7,050 nt of DNA, taken from assembly GCA_003554005.1 (NCBI GenBank), contig PWEU01000225.1, forward strand, positions 1-7,050. Direction: 5' to 3'. The stretch is from Nitriliruptoraceae bacterium (lineage in GTDB: Bacteria; Actinomycetota; Nitriliruptoria; Nitriliruptorales; Nitriliruptoraceae). Position 1 is the stretch's first letter. Each line of letters starts with the position of its first letter. The notes under the pieces were generated by a model. The model saw nothing but the letters and a program-made list of their open reading frames with translations, was not told the origin of the DNA and did not search any database. This document shows positions 1 through 7,050 of this stretch, piece by piece. The translations under genes were made by a program, and so were the position numbers.

Positions 1-641
1 TCCGCCAGCACCGGGGCCGTGTCGCCGTCCAGGAAGCGCGCCAGGCCATCGACGAGATCCCGGTGCTCGGGGTGGCTGATCTCACCCGTGCAGGGCGCCG
101 CGCAGCGGTCGATGTGGTGCAGCAGGCAGGGCCGGTCGGTGCGCTCGGCGCGGTCGTACACACCCTGGGAGCAGGTGCGCACCGGGAACACCCGCAGGAG
201 CAGGTCCAGGGTCTCCCGGATCGCATAGGCGTGGGCGTAGGGGCCGAAGCGGCGGTCGCCGGCGGCGACCCGCCCCCGGGCCACCCGTGCCCGTGGGACG
301 GCCTCGGAGGTGGTGAGCACCAGGTGGGGGTAGGACTTGTCGTCGCGGTAGCGGACGTTGTAGCGGGGACGATGCCGCTGTATCAACGTGTACTCGAGGT
401 GGAGGGCTTGCACCTCGGTGTCGACCACGATCCACTCGACCGAGGCGGCGGCCTCGAGCATCGCGCGGGTGCGGGCGGCCAGCCCGGCGGGCGCCTGGAA
501 GTAGGAGCTGACCCGCGACCGCAGGGACTTGGCCTTGCCCACGTAGACGACCCGTCCCCCGCCGTCCCGGAACAGGTAGCAGCCGGGACCCTCAGGGATG
601 GTCCCGGGTTCGGGTCGGAAGGCTGCTGCAGGGTGGGCCAC
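1..641 (-). CDS. uvrC: UvrABC excinuclease subunit C, N-terminal part (cut by window edge)
   Basis: UvrC makes the dual incisions around DNA lesions in nucleotide excision repair, acting in the cytoplasm after UvrA and UvrB. About 213 residues are visible; the rest, including the UvrB-binding and second nuclease domains, lies beyond position 1. Residues about 14-100 form the GIY-YIG nuclease domain: GCYLF (Tyr22), VYVGKAKSLRSR (Tyr33, Arg41), then TEVQALHLE with likely metal-binding Glu83, and YRDDKSYP. The block RFGPYAHAYAIRETLDLL follows. Four cysteines at 157, 172, 180 and 184 (C-X14-C-X7-C-X3-C) match the iron-sulfur cluster ligands known in UvrC. The chosen start is the GTG at 641-639. 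It is the only start codon between an in-frame upstream stop near 673 and the conserved IPEGPG. No good Shine-Dalgarno precedes it, but a -10-like TACCCT ends 7 bases upstream, so the message may be leaderless. The family assignment is very secure; the start is moderately so. Confidence 0.96.
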   Translation of the reverse strand, partial: MAHPAAAFRPEPGTIPEGPGCYLFRDGGGRVVYVGKAKSLRSRVSSYFQAPAGLAARTRAMLEAAASVEWIVVDTEVQALHLEYTLIQRHRPRYNVRYRDDKSYPHLVLTTSEAVPRARVARGRVAAGDRRFGPYAHAYAIRETLDLLLRVFPVRTCSQGVYDRAERTDRPCLLHHIDRCAAPCTGEISHPEHRDLVDGLARFLDGDTAPVLA

Positions 642-648
642 CTGGGCG

Positions 649-654
649 AGGGTA
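649..654 (-). promoter_or_regulatory. Putative -10 element for uvrC (leaderless promoter)
   Basis: Reading the minus strand, TACCCT fits the actinobacterial TAnnnT -10 pattern and lies 7 bases before the uvrC GTG. That would place the transcript start at or next to the start codon. No convincing -35 hexamer is visible 16-19 bases further upstream. The bases TACCCTCGC resemble TAGCCTCGC in front of uvrA. This is an inference from position and pattern only. Confidence 0.35.
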
Positions 655-690
655 GTCCCCCCGACACCGCTCTAGGCTGCGACGAGAGAC

Positions 691-695
691 GGAGG
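691..695 (+). promoter_or_regulatory. Shine-Dalgarno site of the mscS-type gene
   Basis: GGAGG lies 7 bases before the GTG at 703. This is the strongest ribosome-binding signal nearby and fixes the start of the channel gene. A TAGGCT at 673-678 in the same 61-bp divergent spacer could be its -10 element, but no clear -35 goes with it. Confidence 0.7.
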
Positions 696-702
696 GTGGA
701 GC

Positions 703-2100
703 GTGGACGTGCTGCTGGCACAGGCCGGGGTCACCGAGGTGTGCGGCCCGAGCGAGGAGGCCGATCGTCTCTGCGTGCTGGTGTACGAGCTGACCGGCAA
801 CGACGGGCTGGCACGGGCCGCGGACATCGGTTCGACCGCGGTGTGGATCCTGCTCGTGGTGCTGGTCGCGCTGCTCGCGACCCGAGTGAGCCGGTTGGTC
901 GTGGAGCGCTACGGCTCGCGCCTGGAGGAGCGCACCACCCGCCGCCTGCAACAGGCCTACGAGCGGGGGGCGATCAGCGACACGCAGCGCTTCCGGACGC
1001 GCCGGCTCCAGCGACTGCAGGCCGCTTCCGGCGTGGTGCGGGGGGGGCTGGGGGTCGTGATCTGGATCACGGCCGGGCTGTTCATCATCGATCTGCTCGG
1101 CGTGCCCATCCAGCCGCTCCTGGCGGGCGCCGGTTTGGTCAGCGTGGTCATCGGGTTCGGGGCCCAGCAGCTGGTGCGCGACGTGCTCGCCGGTATCGCC
1201 ATGCTGATCGAGGACCAGTACGGCGTCGGCGACTGGATCGAGGTCGACGGTCGCTTCGGGGTCGTGGAACGGGTGGGCCTGCGCTCCACCGCCTTCCGCG
1301 ACGTGGACGGGGTCGTCCTCCACGTGCTCAACGGCTACATCCAGCGGGTCGGCAACCTGTCCCAGGAGTGGGCCCGGGCGACCCTGGACGTCCCCATCGC
1401 GCTGGACGCGGACATCGCCACGGCCAAGGCACTGATCCACAAGGTCGCCACGGATCTGGCAGCGGACCCGCTGTGGGGCCAGGACGTGATCGGCCCCCCG
1501 GAGGTGTGGGGCGTGCAGGAGTTCGGCCCCGACGGCGTGCGGATCCGCGTCGTGGTGCCGACCAAGCCGCTCAGGAACTGGGACCTGACGCGCCAGCTCC
1601 GGGAGCGGCTCAAGCTCGCCTTCGATGCCGCCCGCATCCGTATGCCCGGCCAGCTCGTCGACCTCGGCGGGCAGGAGCGCGGCTACGCCGTGCTCACCGA
1701 CCGGCCTGCCCCCGAGCGCGACGTGATCCAGCGACGCCACGCCCTGGTGCCCGCCGACGCCGGCCCGTTCGACCGACCACCCGTCGACGAGGGGTCGCTA
1801 CCGACCACTGACACCGGTGCCGCCAGCCATCCACGGGCCGAGGAGCGTGAGGAGCCCGGTCAGGAGCCCGGTCAGGAGGCCGGTCAGGAGGCCGGTCAGG
1901 AGGCCGGTCAGGAGGCCGGTCAGGAGGCCGGTAAGGAGCCCGGTCAGGAGCCCGCCGACGCCACCGGGCCGATGGCGGGTGCGGGTCGTGCGCCCGGCGC
2001 CCCCGGCTCGGAACGGGGACCGGGCCCCGCGCAGGAGGAGCCGGAGGATGCGACGACGGTGCTGCGGTTGCGCCAGGGGCCCCGCCCCCGACCCGACTGA
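703..2100 (+). CDS. MscS-family mechanosensitive ion channel with QEAG-repeat tail
   Basis: This 465-residue protein is probably a small-conductance mechanosensitive channel of the cytoplasmic membrane, releasing solutes on hypo-osmotic shock. An N-terminal segment holds Cys14 and Cys24, possibly a disulfide outside the membrane. Hydrophobic helices follow at about 44-66, 110-133 and 137-170. The third is the pore-type helix, rich in Gly and Ala (AGAGLVSVVIGFGAQQLVRD), running into DQYGVGDWIEVDGRFGVVERV, the hallmark of the MscS beta domain. The alpha/beta cytoplasmic vestibule extends to about residue 315. From about 330 the chain is Pro-, Gly- and Glu-rich and looks disordered. It includes nine four-residue units (EEPG, QEPG, five QEAG, KEPG, QEPA) at about 383-418 encoded by a 12-bp repeat. 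Start GTG at 703 has a good Shine-Dalgarno. The gene diverges from uvrC and converges on uvrA, so it is probably transcribed alone. MscS membership is secure; ion selectivity and gating cannot be judged. Confidence 0.93.
   Translation: MDVLLAQAGVTEVCGPSEEADRLCVLVYELTGNDGLARAADIGSTAVWILLVVLVALLATRVSRLVVERYGSRLEERTTRRLQQAYERGAISDTQRFRTRRLQRLQAASGVVRGGLGVVIWITAGLFIIDLLGVPIQPLLAGAGLVSVVIGFGAQQLVRDVLAGIAMLIEDQYGVGDWIEVDGRFGVVERVGLRSTAFRDVDGVVLHVLNGYIQRVGNLSQEWARATLDVPIALDADIATAKALIHKVATDLAADPLWGQDVIGPPEVWGVQEFGPDGVRIRVVVPTKPLRNWDLTRQLRERLKLAFDAARIRMPGQLVDLGGQERGYAVLTDRPAPERDVIQRRHALVPADAGPFDRPPVDEGSLPTTDTGAASHPRAEEREEPGQEPGQEAGQEAGQEAGQEAGQEAGKEPGQEPADATGPMAGAGRAPGAPGSERGPGPAQEEPEDATTVLRLRQGPRPRPD
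1849..1956 (+). repeat. 12-bp in-frame tandem repeat in the channel gene (nine units)
   Basis: Nine adjacent 12-base units follow the pattern CAGGAGSCCGGT. Units 3 to 7 (1873-1932) are identical CAGGAGGCCGGT; the outer units differ by one or a few bases. Because 12 is a multiple of 3, gain or loss of units changes tail length by four residues without a frameshift. The encoded tail is acidic and Gly-rich and lies after the folded channel domains, where length variation should be tolerated. The identical core units suggest recent slippage or unequal exchange. Confidence 0.95.
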
Positions 2101-2147
2101 ACGGCACTCGTCGAGGTGGCGGCCGCCCGATGCGGCCACCGGTGCCA

Positions 2148-2192
2148 GGATCGCAACGATCCGACCCGTGGGTGGTCGATCCGTTGCGATCC
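2148..2192. repeat. Nested inverted repeat (hairpin) in copy 1 of the 72-bp unit
   Basis: The left arm GGATCGCAACG (2148-2158) pairs perfectly with CGTTGCGATCC (2182-2192). Inside it, CGACC (2162-2166) pairs with GGTCG (2174-2178) around a 7-base loop CGTGGGT. An ATC on each side forms a symmetric 3x3 internal loop. Sixteen base pairs over 45 bases would give a stable hairpin in RNA from either strand. No run of T follows on either strand, so it is not a classical intrinsic terminator. A stem-only terminator of the kind proposed for high-GC actinobacteria remains possible. Confidence 0.85.
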
Positions 2193-2219
2193 GAGGGGTG
2201 GGGACGGCCACCGGTGTCA

Positions 2220-2264
2220 GGATCGCAACGATCCGACCCGTGGGTGGTCGATCCGTTGCGATCC
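2220..2264. repeat. Nested inverted repeat (hairpin) in copy 2 of the 72-bp unit
   Basis: This is base-for-base identical to the palindrome in copy 1, exactly 72 bp away: 11-bp outer stem, 3x3 internal loop, 5-bp inner stem, 7-base loop. The three substitutions between copies 1 and 2 all fall outside the palindrome. That suggests either constraint on the structure or very recent duplication. In copy 3 only the left arm (2292-2302) survives. Confidence 0.85.
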
Positions 2265-2309
2265 GAGGAGTGGTGACGGCCGCCGGTGCCAGGATCGCAA
2301 CGATCCGAC

Positions 2310-2326
2310 CCGTGGGCCTTCCACGG
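2310..2326. terminator. Short hairpin at the broken end of copy 3, possible terminator
   Basis: CCGTGG (2310-2315) pairs with CCACGG (2321-2326) around GCCTT. It begins inside the truncated third repeat copy and ends in the flanking unique sequence, so a complete stem is restored even though the copy's own right arm is missing. There is no T-tract. Termination of the channel gene, 210 bp downstream of its stop, is a possibility only. Confidence 0.3.
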
Positions 2327-2372
2327 CCACACCCTGACCCACGCCGTGCGGCATGAGGGGAGGTTCGGGACC

Positions 2373-2389
2373 ACCCTGGCCGATCAGGG

Positions 2390-2390
<1 letters not shown>
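2373..2390 (-). terminator. Small hairpin overlapping the uvrA stop codon, possible terminator
   Basis: ACCCTG (2373-2378) and CAGGGT (2385-2390) form a perfect 6-bp stem with a 6-base loop, touching the last base of the uvrA TGA. The stem is short and no T-run follows, so support as a terminator is weak. Transcription past it would enter the 72-bp hairpin array from the uvrA side. Confidence 0.3.
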
Positions 2391-5350
<2,960 letters not shown>

Positions 5351-5358
5351 CTTCCGCG

Positions 5359-5364
5359 AGGCTA
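5359..5364 (-). promoter_or_regulatory. Putative -10 element for uvrA (leaderless promoter)
   Basis: On the minus strand TAGCCT fits TAnnnT and ends 8 bases before the ATG at 5350, so transcription would begin at about the first base of the codon. GGAAG directly abuts the ATG and is too close to act as a normal Shine-Dalgarno. No clear -35 is present; TTCAGA (5391-5386) is about 21 bases upstream, too far for a standard promoter. The element resembles the one before uvrC. Confidence 0.35.
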
Positions 5365-5388
5365 CCCGTGGCTCGTCACCACCCGTCT

Positions 5389-5405
5389 GAACGGATGGGT
5401 CGTTC
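5389..5405. promoter_or_regulatory. Inverted repeat GAACG-N7-CGTTC in the uvrA/ldhA spacer, possible operator
   Basis: A 5-bp dyad with a 7-base spacer lies about 40 bp upstream of the uvrA ATG and 92 bp upstream of the ldhA GTG. Its outer GAAC and GTTC recall the actinobacterial LexA box GAAC-N4-GTTC, but the two half-sites are 9 bases apart instead of 4. It is therefore not a standard SOS box. A short dyad like this can arise by chance in GC-rich DNA. Confidence 0.25.
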
Positions 5406-5430
5406 CCGCTCCAGGCCCGCCGCCGCTGCC

Positions 5431-5436
5431 TAAGCT
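5431..5436 (+). promoter_or_regulatory. Putative -10 element for ldhA
   Basis: TAAGCT fits the TAnnnT pattern and lies 60 bases before the ldhA GTG, leaving room for a leader that carries AAGGA at 5480-5484. No matching -35 hexamer is evident at the usual distance. It is one of few AT-containing hexamers in this spacer. Confidence 0.25.
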
Positions 5437-5496
5437 GCCGCTGCGAGCCCCCCGACCCTCCGGCCACCACCACGTCACCAAGGAAACGAGACCGTC

Positions 5497-6534
5497 GTGC
5501 GCATCGCCGTCTACAGCACCAAGGCCTACGACCGCAGGTCCCTCGAGGAGACCAACGAGCGCTACGGGCACGAGCTCACCTTCCTGGAGGCCCGGCTGCA
5601 GGCCAACACCGCCGCGCTGGCCGTTGAGCACGACGCCGTGTGCGCCTTCGTCAACGACATCCTCGACCGCGAGGTGGTGGACCTGCTGGCGGACCAGGGC
5701 GTCGAGCTGCTGGCGCTGCGCTCCGCTGGCTTCAACCACGTCGACATCGACCGGGCTGCCGAACGCGGCATCACCGTGGTCCGCGTGCCGGCCTACTCCC
5801 CCTACGCGGTGGCTGAGCACACCGTCGGGCTGATGATCGCGGTCAACCGCCGCTTCCACCGCGCCTACAACCGCGTGCGTGACGGCAACTTCGCACTCGA
5901 GGGGCTGCTGGGGTTCGACCTGCGCAGCAAGCGGGTCGGGATCATCGGGACCGGCAAGATCGGGCAGATCACCGCGCGCATCCTGCGCGGCTTCGGCTGC
6001 TCGCTGCGCGCCTACGACCCCTACCCCAACGACGAGGTCCGCGACTACGGCGTGCGCTACGTCGACCTCGACACCCTGTTCGCCGAGTGCGACGTCATCA
6101 CCCTGCACTGCCCGCTGACGCCGGAGACCCACCACATCATCGACGAGGAGGCCCTGTCGAAGATGAAGGACGGGGTGATGATCGTGAACACCTCGCGCGG
6201 CCCACTCGTGGACACCGTCGCGGTCATCGAGGGGCTCAAGAGCGGCAAGATCGGCAACCTCGCCCTCGACGTGTACGAGGAGGAGGGCGACCTGTTCTTC
6301 GAGGACCTCTCCGACAAGGTCATCACCGACGACGTCTTCTCGCGCCTGCTGACCTTCCCGAACGTGCTGATCACCGCTCACCAGGCGTTCTTCACCCAGG
6401 AGGCGCTGTCCAACATCGCCGAGACCACCCTGAGCAACGTCGCGGCCTACTCCCGCGGGGACCGCTCCGGCAACGAGCTCACGCCGAAGAACATCCGCCC
6501 CAACCGTGACCACGGCGACCGCGAGGGCGAGTGA
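5497..6534 (+). CDS. ldhA: D-lactate dehydrogenase, LdhA type (D-2-hydroxyacid dehydrogenase family)
   Basis: This 345-residue NAD-dependent enzyme probably interconverts pyruvate and D-lactate in the cytoplasm. It parallels Escherichia coli LdhA along its whole length: the opening IAVYSTKAYD, FVNDILDR, LRSAGFNHVDID, VRVPAYSPYAVAEHTVGLM, LEGLLGFDL and DLFFED all have direct counterparts. The dinucleotide-binding loop is GTGKIG at 151-156, and Asp174 ends the second strand, which favours NAD over NADP. The catalytic triad is Arg234 (NTSRGPLVD), Glu263 (DVYEEE) and His295 (TAHQAFFT). The protein goes about 16 residues past the usual NEL ending with a charged tail (PKNIRPNRDHGDREGE). Start GTG at 5497 gives exactly the family N-terminus; AAGGA is 12 bases upstream, slightly far. 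It diverges from uvrA and lies 52 bp before a hydrolase gene in the same direction. A related 2-hydroxyacid substrate is the main alternative. Confidence 0.94.
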   Translation: MRIAVYSTKAYDRRSLEETNERYGHELTFLEARLQANTAALAVEHDAVCAFVNDILDREVVDLLADQGVELLALRSAGFNHVDIDRAAERGITVVRVPAYSPYAVAEHTVGLMIAVNRRFHRAYNRVRDGNFALEGLLGFDLRSKRVGIIGTGKIGQITARILRGFGCSLRAYDPYPNDEVRDYGVRYVDLDTLFAECDVITLHCPLTPETHHIIDEEALSKMKDGVMIVNTSRGPLVDTVAVIEGLKSGKIGNLALDVYEEEGDLFFEDLSDKVITDDVFSRLLTFPNVLITAHQAFFTQEALSNIAETTLSNVAAYSRGDRSGNELTPKNIRPNRDHGDREGE

Positions 6535-6557
6535 GGTCGGCCGCGACCGGCCGGACC
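6535..6557 (+). terminator. Hairpin directly after the ldhA stop, possible terminator or attenuator
   Basis: GGTCGGCC (6535-6542) pairs with GGCC-G-GACC (6549-6557) with one bulged G and a 6-base loop. It starts at the base after the ldhA TGA. All but two of its pairs are G-C, and it lacks a T-tract. It might reduce read-through into the hydrolase gene or stabilise the ldhA message. Its function is inferred from position only. Confidence 0.35.
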
Positions 6558-6574
6558 ACGTCGGTCACAGGGGC

Positions 6575-6581
6575 GAGGAGG
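6575..6581 (+). promoter_or_regulatory. Shine-Dalgarno site of the metallo-hydrolase gene
   Basis: GAGGAGG ends 5 bases before the ATG at 6587. This is a strong ribosome-binding site and clearly selects that start codon. Confidence 0.75.
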
Positions 6582-6586
6582 CAGGC

Positions 6587-7050
6587 ATGCCCGACATCGA
6601 TCGAGGACACGTGGATCCCGACGGGCCCTGGCTGGACCGGTCCGACGGGCCCATCCATGTCAGGAAGCTCTCGGTCAGCGACATGGACAACAACGTCTAC
6701 GTCGTGTCCTGCACCGCGACGGGCAGCTCGCTGCTGATCGACGTCGCCGACCGCGCCCCACGGCTGCTCGAGGCGCTGGAGGGGACCGAGCCGGTCGCGG
6801 CGGTCCTGACCCACGGGCACTGGGACCACGTCCGCGCCTGGGACGGCATCGCAGCGGCGGGGCTGCCGCTCTGGGGCCACGCGGACGACGCACCGATGTT
6901 CCCCGGCCCCCTCGACCGCGCGCTGTCCGACGGCGACGTGCTCACCGTCGGCGAGGTCGAGGTGGAGGTCCTGCACGTCCCCGGCCACACCCCGGGCTCC
7001 CTGCTCTACCTGGTCCAGGGCACCTCCCGGGCGCACCTGTTCTCCGGCGA
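6587..7050 (+). CDS. Metallo-beta-lactamase-fold hydrolase, N-terminal part (cut by window edge)
   Basis: The 154 visible residues form the first half of an MBL-fold metal-dependent hydrolase of the glyoxalase II-like group. After a charged leader, VRKLSVSDMDNNVYVVSC begins the fold and SSLLIDVAD forms the second strand pair. The metal-binding motif is THGHWDH (His76, His78, Asp80, His81), followed by VPGHTPGS with ligand His134. The frame then reaches LFSG plus the first two bases of what should be the bridging Asp of FSGD, where the window ends. No signal peptide is visible, so a cytoplasmic enzyme is likely. It follows ldhA by 52 bp on the same strand with a strong ribosome-binding site, so the two may be co-transcribed. 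Thioester hydrolysis, for example of lactoyl conjugates of a low-molecular-weight thiol, is one possibility suggested by the neighbour, but many substrates exist in this family. Some actinobacteria carry an MBL gene close to uvrA, so the position may reflect old gene order. Confidence 0.9.
   Translation, partial: MPDIDRGHVDPDGPWLDRSDGPIHVRKLSVSDMDNNVYVVSCTATGSSLLIDVADRAPRLLEALEGTEPVAAVLTHGHWDHVRAWDGIAAAGLPLWGHADDAPMFPGPLDRALSDGDVLTVGEVEVEVLHVPGHTPGSLLYLVQGTSRAHLFSG

Larger units (their letters stand above)
2133..2316. repeat. 72-bp tandem repeat, two full copies and a truncated third, between convergent genes
   Basis: Copy 1 spans 2133-2204, copy 2 spans 2205-2276, and a 40-base third copy spans 2277-2316. 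Copies 1 and 2 differ at three of 72 positions; copy 3 differs from copy 1 at one of 40. Each unit begins CGGCCRCCGGTG and contains an 11-base arm GGATCGCAACG. In the full copies the matching arm CGTTGCGATCC follows 23 bases later. The array fills most of the 289 bp between the stop codons of the channel gene and uvrA. The period is a multiple of three, which leaves reading frames open, but these are low-complexity, have no family resemblance, and I do not regard them as genes. Possible roles are bidirectional transcription termination, a protein-binding array, or a scattered genomic repeat family similar in layout to REP/BIME elements. The sequence alone does not decide. Confidence 0.95.

Noticed and set aside
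592..1740. 382-codon minus-strand frame opposite the channel gene
   Set aside because: Its His-, Asp- and Gln-rich composition is typical of antisense reading of GC-rich codons, and it overlaps the uvrC start. The plus strand clearly encodes an MscS protein.
63..1811. 582-codon open frame on the plus strand covering uvrC antisense and most of the channel gene
   Set aside because: Its product is Arg-, Gly- and Ala-rich with no family pattern, and it overlaps two securely identified genes. Long spurious frames are expected in about 70% G+C DNA.
2133..2316. Tandem repeat considered as a CRISPR array or replication-origin iterons
   Set aside because: There are no unique spacers between conserved repeats and no cas genes. 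I see no DnaA-box clusters or replication genes nearby.
2116..2337. Small open frame reading through the 72-bp repeat as a 24-residue repeat peptide
   Set aside because: The period is divisible by three, so open frames follow automatically. There is no ribosome-binding site and no recognisable product.
5389..5405. Dyad considered as a standard LexA (SOS) box
   Set aside because: The actinobacterial consensus needs GAAC-N4-GTTC. Here the half-sites are 9 bases apart, so it was kept only as a low-confidence inverted repeat.
5351..5473. Extension of uvrA to the GTG at 5473 (1027 residues)
   Set aside because: The added residues are Gln-, Arg- and Gly-rich and unlike UvrA N-termini. This start would also extend the gene almost to the ldhA start codon and place it over the putative promoter region.
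5362..6513. 383-codon minus-strand frame opposite ldhA
   Set aside because: It is antisense to a gene with a full catalytic triad. Its Val-, Asp- and Gly-rich product has no recognisable features.

Overview
The window is about 70% G+C, and its proteins read like those of Actinomycetota. The UvrC and UvrA sequences follow actinobacterial patterns (for example UvrC YRDDKSYP and UvrA LGQMDKPDVDFI), and GTG starts are common. A deep-branching high-GC actinobacterium is my best guess; the genus cannot be read from the sequence. The content is mostly chromosomal housekeeping. I see no phage genes, transposases, CRISPR arrays, tRNA or rRNA.

Layout from left to right. The 5' part of uvrC (minus strand, cut by the left edge) diverges from an mscS-type mechanosensitive channel gene (plus) across a 61-bp spacer. 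The channel gene ends in a 12-bp tandem repeat encoding a QEAG-rich tail. It converges on uvrA (minus). The 289 bp between the two stop codons hold a 72-bp tandem repeat whose units contain a strong nested palindrome. uvrA diverges from an ldhA-type D-lactate dehydrogenase gene (plus) across 146 bp. ldhA is followed 52 bp later by a metallo-beta-lactamase-fold hydrolase gene that runs off the right edge.

How the genes may work together. UvrA and UvrC are the damage-recognition and incision proteins of nucleotide excision repair. They lie on the same strand with the oppositely oriented channel gene between them. Both have a similar TA(C/G)CCTCGC sequence ending a few bases before the start codon, consistent with leaderless, similarly controlled transcripts. 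The dehydrogenase and the hydrolase could form a short operon in lactate or aldehyde metabolism, but that link is inferred from adjacency.

The least explained elements are the palindromic 72-bp repeat between the convergent genes and an alanine in place of the usual serine in the first Walker A motif of UvrA. I found no convincing new multi-gene system.
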